Notes: generated from the sequence alone by a model not told the origin. A DNA stretch of 64,000 bases from Gemmatimonadota bacterium (GCA_016713435.1 JADJPD010000012.1:62001-126000); one strand, 5' to 3'; shown: positions 43,579-52,339, numbered from the stretch's first letter. Numbers and translations are program-made.

Positions 43579-45716
43579 GGCGCCCTCCCGCCGATCAGGC
43601 GCGGTTTCCACTCCGCCGGCGTGGCCTGGAAATGACAGACGCTGCACTCCTTCGCCTTGTAGTGGTCCACCTCGGTGGAGTGGCAGGCCAGGCAGAAGGT
43701 CCGCGAGGGGGTGAGGTTCACGATCCGGCTCTGGTCATGACAGGCATCGCACCTGGTGTGGGCCGCCTCGGCCGAGTGCTGGCCAGTGGCCACGGTGGTC
43801 TCGTGCGCATCCTCGATCACCGCGGTGCGGTGGCAGGAGGCGCAGTCGCGGCCCACTTCGTGGTGCTGCACGTGGCAGCCCTGGCAGCTCTTCACCGAGT
43901 CGCTGGCCGGCAGGTCCACGCGGCCGGTGTGGCAGTCCTGGCACTTGAGCCGGGCGTCCGGGGAGGTGTGGAGGTCGTGCTTGAACCCGACGTCCCGGGT
44001 GCGCGACGGCTTGTCGCGGACCTCCACCGTCACAGGCACGGCCTTGACCTCGAGCTCGCGCGGCTCGTGACAGCTGCTGCAGGTGCTGCGGGCCGGGGCC
44101 TCGTGATGGCAGATCTGGCACCCGCGCGGCTGCTGGAACGTCAGCGGGCCCTTCCCCGTTGCCACGACATGGCAAGTGAGGCAGGCCTGCTTCTTGTGCT
44201 GGTCGTGGGAGAAGGTGTCGCTCGGCAGGGGGGGCAGGGCGCGCACCTGGCGCCACGGAGGGGTGGGGTTGCCCCCAGGTGGCGCTCCCGCGTGGAAGGC
44301 CCCGGGAGGCGGGGGGGCCGGCCCGGGGTCGTCGAGGGGTGGCGCGTCGCCCTTCACCTTACTGTCCCGGACCGGATCCGGGGCGGGTGCGGGGGGGCCA
44401 TCCCCCCGCACCTTGGCGGCCGGTTCATGCAGGCCCGGCTCCGGTCGCACCGGCGCGGCCGACTGGCGCAGCGCCTTGGTGGTGTCGAAGGGCATGGGCG
44501 GGCTCATCCGGCGCCCGCCGCCCCAGCGGCGGGCGGCCTTCACGTCCTCGTGGCACTGCTCGCACGCGCTCGCGTCCACCTTCGCCGCGTGGGGCGCGTG
44601 GCAGGTCTCGCAGTCCTGGGCCACCTTCTTGTGGGCGGTGCCCACGTGGAAAGGCTCCTCACGCCAGTCGGCGTGACACTGCGCACTGGCGCACGTCTTG
44701 ACGGCCTCCCCCGCCTTGGCCTGCTCGTGCGGGTTGTGGCACATGCCGCAGGTGCCGGAGTGCGGGTCCTTGGTGATGTCGAAGTCCGGGAGCCGCTCCT
44801 TCATCTCGTGGCACGCGAAGCACTTGTCCAGGTTGGGCGTCATCGCGCCCGCGGCCGAGTCGGTGGTGGCCAGCGCGGGCACCCTGACGGTGAAGTTGTG
44901 GCAGGCCCCGCAGTGGAAGTCGCCGATCTGGGACATCTTGCCCAGGCGGATCTTGATGTCGTCTTCCTTGTGGCAGCCCGACTGGCCGCAGGTCTCGTTG
45001 GGCGGCTGGAACCGGTGGGCCGTCTTGGCGTGGCAGGTGAGGCATTCCTTCTTGTCCTGCATCGCCGAGGAGTCCGACTCCAGGTGCACCCGGTGGCCCG
45101 CCGTGGCGGCGATGGCCTGCCAGGTCTCCTTGGCGGCGCCCTGCACGTGACAGGAGGAGCAGATGGTCGTGGGCACCTTGCCGTGCTCGGGGATCTTGTC
45201 GTCCCGGTGCCCCGACATCCAGAAGAACATCTTCACCGCTTCCTTGAGCGGCTTCAGGGTGTGGCAGGTGTGGCAGTTGATGGTGTCGTGCTTGCCTTCC
45301 AGGCGGGGTACCAGGGTGTAGCTCCCGGTGTCCGGCAGCACCCAGGCCTGGCCGCTCGGCACGAAGATGTGGCAGCCGTTGCAGAAGCGCCGGTCGGTTT
45401 CCATGAAGTGGAAGCCGCTGTAGCCGACGCCGAGGGCCACGAGGACCGCCACGGCGGCGCCGCCGACGAGGGTGGCCTTGACCCCGGTGCTGCGGGTGCG
45501 GATCCAGCTGAGCCCGGCGTCGCGGCGGGGCCAGGCCCACCAGAGGACGATGAGGGCGCAGATGGCGCCGATCACGACCCCGCCCCACATCACCCAGGGT
45601 GGCTGCTGGAAGATCCACTGGATGATGGGCGTGACGTTGTCGTACGTCGGGGCCGTCACCACCGAGTCAACGGGGTTGATCGGCATGTGCAGCGTGTCCT
45701 GCGGGATCTGGATCAT
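43575..45716 (-). CDS. membrane-anchored 20-haem cytochrome, NapC/NrfH-like N-terminus
   Basis: A 713-residue cytochrome. Two N-terminal transmembrane helices (about residues 43-62 and 83-102) precede the first haem motif (CNGCH), as in quinol-oxidising NapC/NrfH-type anchors. There are 18 CxxCH and two CX4CH motifs: 11 before and 9 after an ~85-residue Pro/Ala-rich linker. Both halves thus form separate haem domains joined by a flexible arm that might bridge part of the periplasm. It begins 82 bases after the 9-haem lipoprotein stop, across a large hairpin, and its end overlaps the barrel gene by 4 bases. Confidence 0.9.
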   Translation of the reverse strand: MIQIPQDTLHMPINPVDSVVTAPTYDNVTPIIQWIFQQPPWVMWGGVVIGAICALIVLWWAWPRRDAGLSWIRTRSTGVKATLVGGAAVAVLVALGVGYSGFHFMETDRRFCNGCHIFVPSGQAWVLPDTGSYTLVPRLEGKHDTINCHTCHTLKPLKEAVKMFFWMSGHRDDKIPEHGKVPTTICSSCHVQGAAKETWQAIAATAGHRVHLESDSSAMQDKKECLTCHAKTAHRFQPPNETCGQSGCHKEDDIKIRLGKMSQIGDFHCGACHNFTVRVPALATTDSAAGAMTPNLDKCFACHEMKERLPDFDITKDPHSGTCGMCHNPHEQAKAGEAVKTCASAQCHADWREEPFHVGTAHKKVAQDCETCHAPHAAKVDASACEQCHEDVKAARRWGGGRRMSPPMPFDTTKALRQSAAPVRPEPGLHEPAAKVRGDGPPAPAPDPVRDSKVKGDAPPLDDPGPAPPPPGAFHAGAPPGGNPTPPWRQVRALPPLPSDTFSHDQHKKQACLTCHVVATGKGPLTFQQPRGCQICHHEAPARSTCSSCHEPRELEVKAVPVTVEVRDKPSRTRDVGFKHDLHTSPDARLKCQDCHTGRVDLPASDSVKSCQGCHVQHHEVGRDCASCHRTAVIEDAHETTVATGQHSAEAAHTRCDACHDQSRIVNLTPSRTFCLACHSTEVDHYKAKECSVCHFQATPAEWKPRLIGGRAP

Positions 45717-45730
45717 CGGCTTGCAAGGAC

Positions 45731-45766
45731 GCCAGCTCGGGCGGGCCGAGGCCCGCCCGGGCTGGC
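45731..45766 (-). promoter_or_regulatory. large intercistronic hairpin between two cytochrome genes
   Basis: Arms of 17 bases (45731-45747 and 45750-45766) pair at 16 of 17 positions with one G-T wobble, around a 2-base loop. It lies in the 82-base gap between the 9-haem and 20-haem genes. It could attenuate transcription or protect mRNA ends, so setting the ratio of the two cytochromes. Confidence 0.5.
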
Positions 45767-45798
45767 GCTACTGCGGGTGAATCGCCGCATCCGCTGGA

Positions 45799-47382
45799 TT
45801 AGCGGAGGCTGACGGTCGCGTGCCCGGCCGAGGCGGCCTTGGCCAGCGCCTGCTGCACCACGGCCCGGACGGCGGCCGGCGGGGCGGGCAGGAAGGGATA
45901 CTGGGTGTGCAGCGCCTGGATCGAGACGGCCAGGAGCTTCTGCGAGAGGAACGGGTTGTGCACGCCCATGGACTTGTCGCCATTGGCGTAGCGGCCCTCG
46001 CCGAGCATCCGGACGTTGTAGAGCGCGCCCTCCGCGACGGTGATCACGCCGTCGGTGGTGCTGAACTGGTTGGTCGGCGCGCCCGCCACCACCTGGGCCA
46101 GGAGCCCCTGGTCGGTCGCGTCCACGGTGCCGTCGTTGTCGCTGTCGATCCAGATCTGGTCCGCCAGCGTCGCCAGGATGGCGCGGTTGGCGTCGAAGGC
46201 CTGCACCACGGCGGCCGCGTCGGTGTGACAGCCGCTGCCGGTGCAGCTGGCCCAGCTGCGCTCCAGCGCGGTGTAACCGCAGGCGTTGCCCCCCACCGGG
46301 TTGCCCTGCGGGTCGAGGCACGGAATGGGCCGGAACAGGTGACCGACCGACTGCAGCTGGAAGTTGCCGGTGGCGCTGTCGGTGACCGTGAACTGCGCCA
46401 CGTGGCAGCCGGCGCAGAGGCGCGGGTTGGCCGTCGGGTCGCCGTGGGTGCTGGTCTGCGGGGTGGTGTCCACGCCGGGGGGGAACCAGCCTCCCGTGCC
46501 CAGGAAGACGGGCCCCTGCGGGGCGTGCGGCCCGCGGCTCGAGGTGAGCTGCGGCTCGAAGCGCCGCGCGTGGCACTTCATGCAGAGGTTCCCCTCGAGC
46601 GTGGGATCCGTGATCGAGTAGCGCAGCTGGCCGGGGTTGCCCGAGCCGTGCGGGTCGTGGCATACGGCGCAGGTGATCCCGAGGGCGTTGCTGTGGGAGA
46701 GCGCATCGTCGCGTTCCACGAAGTTGTCGGTCACGCCCCAGGCCTTGAGGGCGCCCCGCCCCTCGTGGCACGCCAGGCAGGAGGCATAGGTGGCCGGCGT
46801 GGTGATGGCTTCGTCCACGACCTCGGCATTGGCCTCCGCGTGCCGCGACTGTTCCCACTGCTCCACGAACGGATGATGCGTCCCGTTGTGGCACTCGGCG
46901 CAGGTGCCCGAGTTGCTGCTGGTGTCGGCGTTCACCCGGGCCAGCGGCGGGGCCACCGCGTCGGGTGCGGTCACGTGCGCCTCGCCGGGCCCGTGGCAGC
47001 TCTCGCATTGCACGTCCTGGTAGGCCGGGTCCTTCACCTTGTTGTAGCCCGCCGCACTGTCCACCTTGCTGCCCAGCTCGCTCACGGTGTGGCAGCCCTC
47101 GCAGTAGGACTGCGCGTGGCCCGACGCCTGGAGGGTGGCCCAGGCGTCGGAGTGGGCATGCGTGGACCAGTCGGCCTGGTGATCCACGTGGCAGTTGCCG
47201 CAGGTGGTCTGGCCCGCTTCCACCGAGTAGTAGCCGAGGAAGCCGCTCTCGGCATCGGGGGGCGGGTTGAAATCGCGGTCGCGGAAGACGGTCTCGGTAT
47301 CGGTGCAAGCGCCGAGCAACGTCAGCGCGATTAGCGCGACGAATGCTCCCGTCCCTCGGCGCCCTCTGTGCAAAGCAGGCAT
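45799..47382 (-). CDS. nine-haem cytochrome c lipoprotein
   Basis: A 527-residue protein with a lipoprotein signal (GAFVALIALTLLGACTDTE), so anchored by an N-terminal Cys, possibly in the outer membrane. Eight CxxCH motifs and one CX4CH (CTGSGCH) occupy the first ~415 residues, with the look of cytochrome c554-type modules (CESCHGPGEAH, CAVCHDPHG). A haem-free C-terminal domain has a calcium-loop-like segment DSDNDGTVDATD. The start is ATG 47382. It is the first gene of the second cytochrome module and the best candidate for the outer, terminal electron donor. Confidence 0.85.
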   Translation of the reverse strand: MPALHRGRRGTGAFVALIALTLLGACTDTETVFRDRDFNPPPDAESGFLGYYSVEAGQTTCGNCHVDHQADWSTHAHSDAWATLQASGHAQSYCEGCHTVSELGSKVDSAAGYNKVKDPAYQDVQCESCHGPGEAHVTAPDAVAPPLARVNADTSSNSGTCAECHNGTHHPFVEQWEQSRHAEANAEVVDEAITTPATYASCLACHEGRGALKAWGVTDNFVERDDALSHSNALGITCAVCHDPHGSGNPGQLRYSITDPTLEGNLCMKCHARRFEPQLTSSRGPHAPQGPVFLGTGGWFPPGVDTTPQTSTHGDPTANPRLCAGCHVAQFTVTDSATGNFQLQSVGHLFRPIPCLDPQGNPVGGNACGYTALERSWASCTGSGCHTDAAAVVQAFDANRAILATLADQIWIDSDNDGTVDATDQGLLAQVVAGAPTNQFSTTDGVITVAEGALYNVRMLGEGRYANGDKSMGVHNPFLSQKLLAVSIQALHTQYPFLPAPPAAVRAVVQQALAKAASAGHATVSLR

Positions 47383-47692
47383 GCGCGGGTCCACTGGAAA
47401 TGGGTTGTGCCGGTGTCGGGCCTACATTACAACGGGCAGTATTGAAAGCAAGGTGGATTGAAATGAGACTTACTTCATGGAAGCCCAATCCTCTCCTCAT
47501 ATAAAGAGAGGTTCATTCCTTGCCGGCCAACGCGGCATTCGCGTGTGATTGCGTGGAACCGACGGTGGCCGCAGAACATGGAACGAGCCCCGCGCATCCG
47601 GCCCCCTTCGGCGGTCCGGCTTGCGGTCGGGGCGCACTACCCTAGGTTTCTTCATACAACGCGGTTTGGCAGGTCCACCTGCGGAGTCCAGC
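47383..47692. promoter_or_regulatory. 310-base divergent control region of the cytochrome and ccm genes
   Basis: No supported gene. It separates the start of the second cytochrome operon (leftward) from the zinc-ribbon/ccm operon (rightward). AT-rich sequence around 47420-47515 is a plausible promoter. It holds an inverted repeat cctctc/gagagg (47490-47495 and 47506-47511) around an ATATAAA-containing loop. Confidence 0.5.
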
Positions 47693-48490
47693 TTGACCAC
47701 CACAATCTGTCCGTCCTGCAAGCAAGCCACGGGCGGGAAGTTCTGCCGGCACTGCGGCGCCGCCGTGCACGCCGATTCCACCACCCAGGGGTGCACCGGT
47801 TGCGGGGCGGCGCTCCGTCCCGATGCGCGATTCTGCAATCAATGCGGGCGCACGGTCGGCGCCGGGTCGGCCGGCGCGAGTGGCGCCGAGAAGCTGCGGT
47901 GGTTCCTGGCGGGTGGCGCCACGGTGGCGGTGGCGGGAGCGCTGGTGCTCCTCCTGACGCGCACCCCCGTGGCCGCCGCGGGCCAGCCGGCGCCCGCCAC
48001 GGCTGCCGCCCGCCCGCAGGCCCCCGACGACGGATTCTCGGCGGCCGACCTGGCGGCCATGACGCCGAAGCAGCGGTTCGACGCGCTGTACAACCGGATC
48101 ATGCGGAGCTCGGAGCGCGGGGATGAGGCGTCGGTGGGGATGTTCGCGCCGATGGCGCTGGCGTCCTACGCCGAGCTCGACTCGGTGGACGCGGACGCGC
48201 GCTACCACGCGGCGCTGATCTACCTGCACACGGGCGGGGTGGCCGAGGCGTCCGCCCTGGCCGACACGATCCTCAAGAAGCAGCCAGGCCACCTCTTCGG
48301 CTACGTGGTGAAGGGGACCCTGGCGCGGTTCCAGCAGGACAGCGCCGGCCTCAAGCGGGCGTACAAGGACTTCCTGGCCCACTACGACGCGGAGCAGAAG
48401 GCAGCCCGCGTCGAATACACCGAACACCCCCGGGCGCTGGCCGACTTCCTGGCCAATGCCCGTGAAGCAACGGGAGGCAGCACGCCATGA
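47693..48490 (+). CDS. double zinc-ribbon membrane protein upstream of ccmF
   Basis: A 265-residue protein. The first ~50 residues hold two zinc ribbons (CPSC/CRHC and CTGC/CNQC). A transmembrane helix follows (about residues 66-86, FLAGGATVAVAGALVLLLT), then a periplasmic-side helical domain with TPR-like character (ASALADTILKKQPGHLFGYV). I use TTG 47693, with GGAG about 10 bases before it, since it gives LTTTICPSC and no longer unlikely N-terminus. Its stop overlaps the ccmF ATG by 4 bases. It may be a haem-maturation accessory factor; that is inferred only from position. Confidence 0.65.
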   Translation: MTTTICPSCKQATGGKFCRHCGAAVHADSTTQGCTGCGAALRPDARFCNQCGRTVGAGSAGASGAEKLRWFLAGGATVAVAGALVLLLTRTPVAAAGQPAPATAAARPQAPDDGFSAADLAAMTPKQRFDALYNRIMRSSERGDEASVGMFAPMALASYAELDSVDADARYHAALIYLHTGGVAEASALADTILKKQPGHLFGYVVKGTLARFQQDSAGLKRAYKDFLAHYDAEQKAARVEYTEHPRALADFLANAREATGGSTP

Positions 48491-50532
48491 CCCTGCTCGG
48501 CACCTTCGCGCTCTGGACCGGGCTCCTGCTCGGGGCCTGGGCCATGCTCGTGGGCTTCTCCGGCCGCTGGCACGCGCAGCCGGCGCTCGCGGTGAGCGTC
48601 ACCCGGGCCACGCACGCCATGTTCGCCGTGATGCTGGTGGCGTCGGCGGCGCTCTGGAAGGGACTCATCAGCCACGACTTCAACATCGAATACGTGGCCA
48701 GCTACACCTCGCGGAACCTGCCGGACTACTTCATCGTCTCGGCGTTCTGGGCGGGCCAGAAGGGGTCGCTGCTGTTCTGGGCCGTGGTGCTCTCGGGCTT
48801 CTCCTCGGCCGCGCAGTGGCTCACCTCGGCCCGCTACCGGGCGCTGCTGCCGTACGTGGCGGCGGTCACCAGCGGGGTGGTGTCGTTCTTCATCGTCGTG
48901 ATGCTCTTCGCGTCCAACCCGTTCGAGCGGCTGCCGTTCACGCCGCCGGACGGCAACGGGCTCAATCCGCAGCTGCAGAACATCGGCATGATCATCCACC
49001 CGCCGATGCTCTACCTGGGCTACATCAGCATCACCATCCCGTTCGCCTTCGCCATCGCGGCGCTGCTGTCGCGGCGGGTGGACACGGGGTGGCTGCACGC
49101 CATCCGGAAGTGGACCATCATGTCGTGGCTGTTCCTGAGCATCGGCATCGTGCTCGGGATGTGGTGGGCGTACGTGGAGCTGGGCTGGGGCGGGTACTGG
49201 GCCTGGGACCCGGTGGAGAACGCGAGCCTGCTGCCGTGGCTCACCATGTCGGCGTTCCTGCACTCGGTGATGATCCAGGAGAAGCGGGGGATGCTCAAGC
49301 GCTGGAACATGGCCCTCATCCTGGGGTCCTTCCTGCTCAGCATCTTCGGGACGTTCATCACGCGCAGCGGCGTGATCGCCAGCGTGCACAGCTTCACGCA
49401 GTCCAACGTGGGCTACTTCTTCCTGGCCTTCCTGCTCATCGCCGGCATCCTGGGCTTCACGCTGCTGTACACCCGGTGGGACCGGCTCGAGGCGGACGTG
49501 CAGCTGGAGAGCATGGTGAGCCGGGAGGCGGCGTTCCTGTTCAATAACCTGCTGCTGGTGGGCATCGCGTTCTCGGTGCTGTGGGGGACGCTGTTCCCCA
49601 TCCTCTCGGAGGCGGTGCGGGGCACCAAGATCACGGTGGGCCCGCCCTTCTTCAACAAGGTGAACGTCCCGCTGGGCCTCCTCCTGCTGATGCTGACGGG
49701 CATCGGGCCGCTCATCGCCTGGCGGAAGGCCTCGACGGCCAACCTCAAGCGGCAGTTCACCTGGCCGGTGCTCACGGGCCTCGTGGCGGGGATCGCCATG
49801 GTGGCCACGGGGAGCCGGGACTTCTACGCGGTGGTGGCCATCGCGCTCGGCGCCTTCACCACGGGGACGCTGGTTCAGGAGTTCGCGCGGGGTACCCGGG
49901 CACGCCACAAGATGTACGGGGAGTCGTGGCCCATGGCCTTCGGGCAGCTGGTGGCGCGGAACCGCCGGCGCTACGGCGGCTACATCGTGCACGCGGGCAT
50001 GGTGATCATGTTCGTGGCGTTTGCCGGGATGGCGTTCAAGACGGAGATGGAAGCCACCCTGAAGCCGGGCGAGACCGCCACCCTCAAGAGCCCCTACGGC
50101 CACACCTACACCTTCACCCACCTCGGGGTGTCGCAGTTCGAGCAGCTGAACCGGGTGGTGACGCAGGCGTCGGTGCAGGTGAGCAAGGACGGCAAGCCGG
50201 TGGGGGTCATCAATTCCGAGAAGCGCCAGCACTTCTCCGAGCCCGCGCCCGGCGTCCGGCAGAAGTCGTTCGAGCCCTCCACGGAGGTGGGCATCCGGAG
50301 CGGGCTGCAGGAGGATCTCTACATCGTGTACGCCGGCTCGGTGCAGGGCACGGAGGAGGCGGTGTACCGCTTCACCATCAACCCGCTGGTGCTCTGGGTG
50401 TGGATGGGCGGCGTGGTCCTGGTGATCGGCGGCCTGGTTACGATGTGGCCGGGCAGCGCGGGGGCGGGGGTCACCCGCCGGGCGCAGGCGGGTTATGAGG
50501 TGCAGCTGGCGGGCGCCGGGAGCGCCTCGTGA
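48487..50532 (+). CDS. ccmF: cytochrome c haem lyase subunit CcmF
   Basis: A 681-residue multi-pass membrane protein, the core of the System I haem lyase that attaches haem to CxxCH cysteines at the periplasmic face. The tryptophan-rich WWD-type segment GYWAWDPVENASLLPWL lies near residues 237-253, with conserved histidines in flanking loops. Length fits CcmF. It overlaps the preceding zinc-ribbon gene and the following ccmH gene by 4 bases each, so the four genes form one translational unit. The 84 haem sites encoded alongside create an obvious need for it. Confidence 0.95.
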   Translation: MTLLGTFALWTGLLLGAWAMLVGFSGRWHAQPALAVSVTRATHAMFAVMLVASAALWKGLISHDFNIEYVASYTSRNLPDYFIVSAFWAGQKGSLLFWAVVLSGFSSAAQWLTSARYRALLPYVAAVTSGVVSFFIVVMLFASNPFERLPFTPPDGNGLNPQLQNIGMIIHPPMLYLGYISITIPFAFAIAALLSRRVDTGWLHAIRKWTIMSWLFLSIGIVLGMWWAYVELGWGGYWAWDPVENASLLPWLTMSAFLHSVMIQEKRGMLKRWNMALILGSFLLSIFGTFITRSGVIASVHSFTQSNVGYFFLAFLLIAGILGFTLLYTRWDRLEADVQLESMVSREAAFLFNNLLLVGIAFSVLWGTLFPILSEAVRGTKITVGPPFFNKVNVPLGLLLLMLTGIGPLIAWRKASTANLKRQFTWPVLTGLVAGIAMVATGSRDFYAVVAIALGAFTTGTLVQEFARGTRARHKMYGESWPMAFGQLVARNRRRYGGYIVHAGMVIMFVAFAGMAFKTEMEATLKPGETATLKSPYGHTYTFTHLGVSQFEQLNRVVTQASVQVSKDGKPVGVINSEKRQHFSEPAPGVRQKSFEPSTEVGIRSGLQEDLYIVYAGSVQGTEEAVYRFTINPLVLWVWMGGVVLVIGGLVTMWPGSAGAGVTRRAQAGYEVQLAGAGSAS

Positions 50533-51161
50533 CCACGCGCCGAGACCTGCTCCGCCGCGGCGCCGCGGCGGGCATCGTGGTGCTCGGGGGCCCGCTCCTG
50601 TTGAGTGCCCAGCAGCAGGAACCGCTGGCCGGCCAGGGCGAGGCCGGGCTGCTCCGCGACCCGGTCTCGGCGGGCCGCGCGCGCGAGCGCGCCACCGACC
50701 GGGACAACGACGAGTTCGTGAAGGCCCTCGAGCACCGGCTGCAGTGCACCTGCGGCTGCACGCTCGACATCTACACCTGCCGGACCACGGACTTCACCTG
50801 CACCTACTCCCCGCAGCTCCACAAGGAGGTGCTGGCGCTGCAGGATGAGGGGAAGACGGGCGACGAGATCATCGCCGCCTTCGTGGCCAAGTACGGCGAG
50901 GACGTACTGATGGCCCCGAAGGCCGAGGGCTTCAACATTGCCGGGTACGTGGTCCCGGGGGTTGCGATCCTCACGGCCGGGGCGGTCCTGACGGCCATCC
51001 TGCGCCGCCGTTCCCTGACCCGGCAGGCGGCCCTCGCCGGCGCGGCGCCGGGAGCCTCGGTGGAAGCCAATGATCCGGGTGTTCCGGTGCTGCCGGGCGG
51101 CACGGGCACCCCTGAGGAGCTGGCGCGTCTCGAGCGCGAGCTCCGGGAGCTCGATCCGTGA
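50529..51161 (+). CDS. ccmH: CcmH/CycL-like cytochrome c maturation protein
   Basis: A 210-residue thiol protein of System I that reduces or presents apocytochrome cysteines. It has a signal or anchor at the N-terminus (twin-arginine-like RRDLLRR, then GAAAGIVVLGGPLLLSAQ) and the cysteine motif LQCTCGC (C73, C75, C77) plus C84 and C91, which is a divergent form of the usual LRCxxC. A transmembrane helix near residues 139-158 (AGYVVPGVAILTAGAVLTAI) follows. The start is GTG 50529, overlapping the ccmF stop by 4 bases; the end overlaps the CcmI-like gene by 4. Confidence 0.85.
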   Translation: MTTRRDLLRRGAAAGIVVLGGPLLLSAQQQEPLAGQGEAGLLRDPVSAGRARERATDRDNDEFVKALEHRLQCTCGCTLDIYTCRTTDFTCTYSPQLHKEVLALQDEGKTGDEIIAAFVAKYGEDVLMAPKAEGFNIAGYVVPGVAILTAGAVLTAILRRRSLTRQAALAGAAPGASVEANDPGVPVLPGGTGTPEELARLERELRELDP

Positions 51162-51685
51162 TCTACGAAGCCATCGCCGCGGTCCTCGTGGCCCTCGCTG
51201 TCGTGGCCCTGCTGCTCGGGCCACTCCTCGGCGGCAGCCAGGCCGCCCAGATTGGGGCCGACGAGCCGGAAGACCTGGAGGAGACGCCGAAGGGCATGGC
51301 GCTCGCCGCGCTGCGGGAGATCGAGTTTGACCGCGCCACCGGCAAGCTGTCCGACGAGGACTACGCCGCGCTCAAGGCCAAGTACACGGCCGAGGCCCTG
51401 GAGGTGCTCCGGCGCGAGGCGCCCGCCCCGGCCGCGGCGCCCGCGCCCGTGGCCGCCGGCGCCACGGGTGATGCCGTGGAGGCGCTGATCGCCGACCGGG
51501 TGCGGGCGCTGGAGGCGGGGGCCGTGAAGTGCCCGGCGTGCGGCCCGCGGCCCGAGGGGGATGCCCTGTTCTGCTCGGGCTGCGGGCGCTCGCTGACCAT
51601 CGGGGGCTGCGGCTCCTGCGGGGCGGCGCTGGTGCCCGGCAGCCGCTTCTGCGAGAGCTGCGGCTCGGCGGTGGCGCAGGCCTGA
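51158..51685 (+). CDS. CcmI-like protein with C-terminal zinc ribbons
   Basis: A 175-residue protein: an N-terminal transmembrane helix (YEAIAAVLVALAVVALLLGP), a helical CcmI-type segment (ALREIEFDRATGKLSDEDYA) that in CcmI helps hold apocytochrome, a Pro/Ala linker, and two C-terminal zinc ribbons (CPAC/CSGC, CGSC/CESC). The start is GTG 51158. It ends the zinc-ribbon-ccmF-ccmH-ccmI unit. The zinc ribbons are an unusual addition and mirror those of the first gene in the unit. Confidence 0.75.
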   Translation: MIYEAIAAVLVALAVVALLLGPLLGGSQAAQIGADEPEDLEETPKGMALAALREIEFDRATGKLSDEDYAALKAKYTAEALEVLRREAPAPAAAPAPVAAGATGDAVEALIADRVRALEAGAVKCPACGPRPEGDALFCSGCGRSLTIGGCGSCGAALVPGSRFCESCGSAVAQA

Positions 51686-52314
51686 TCACCAGCCGCGCCG
51701 GAGCCCCATCCCAAGGCTCCAGGTCTTGAGGGACGACAGTGCCGCCTCCGGCGGCAACGCGCTCTTCGCGAAGGGGGTCCCCCCCAGCGTGAAGAGCGCG
51801 CTCTGTTCCAGGGCGAAGCCGCGCCCGAGCGGCACCCGGAGGCGCAGGCCACCCTGCCCGGCGAGGGTGGTGCGGCCCGACCCGTCGGAAATGGCCCAGT
51901 GGTCCGTGGCCAGCCCGGCCTCGAGCAGGAGCTGGGCGGCGCGGAGGCTGGCGAGCGCGCGGCCCAGCCGCAGGGCGAGCCGGTAGCGGTCCACCCCGCC
52001 GTCGCGGTTGTCGAGTGCGAGGGCATCGGTGACCGCCCGCAGGTTCCCGGGCGCATACGCCCCGTCCAGCGTCAGTTCCCACGCGCCGAAGCGGCGTCCG
52101 ATCCCGAGTTCGAGCGCGAGGCGCGGGGCGGGGTGCACGTCCACGGGCGCCCCCGGGATGGTGGTGGTGTCGCGCGAGGCGCCGGCGAAGCTCTCGTGGC
52201 TCGCGGCGACGTGGAGGATCAGCGGCCGGGCCGCTGGGCGGCGAGCCCGGCCGGCAGGCCGAGCGCGGCGAGGGTGAGGCCGAGCAGGGCGACGTTCGGA
52301 AGCGGGTGGCGCAT
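51686..52314 (-). CDS. small outer-membrane beta-barrel protein, frameshifted after its signal peptide
   Basis: A ~209-residue (repaired) exported protein. The signal peptide (VALLGLTLAALGLPAGLAAQ from ATG 52314) is in one frame and the strand-rich mature part (LALELGIGRRFGAWELTLDG, LRLRVPLGRGFALEQSALFT) in another. Adding one base in the G run at 52228-52230 joins them as AAQRPRPLILHVAASHE. The amphipathic strands and aromatic/Gly pattern suggest a small 8-strand barrel. Its end meets the ccmI-like gene stop with no gap. The function is unknown. Confidence 0.6.
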
Positions 52315-52339
52315 GACATCTCCTTGGAGGGGCCGGGAT

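Noticed and set aside
45713..47500. 595-residue open frame overlapping the 9-haem cytochrome
   Set aside because: It reads the same strand in another frame and lacks CxxCH motifs and a signal peptide; the 527-residue cytochrome frame explains the region.
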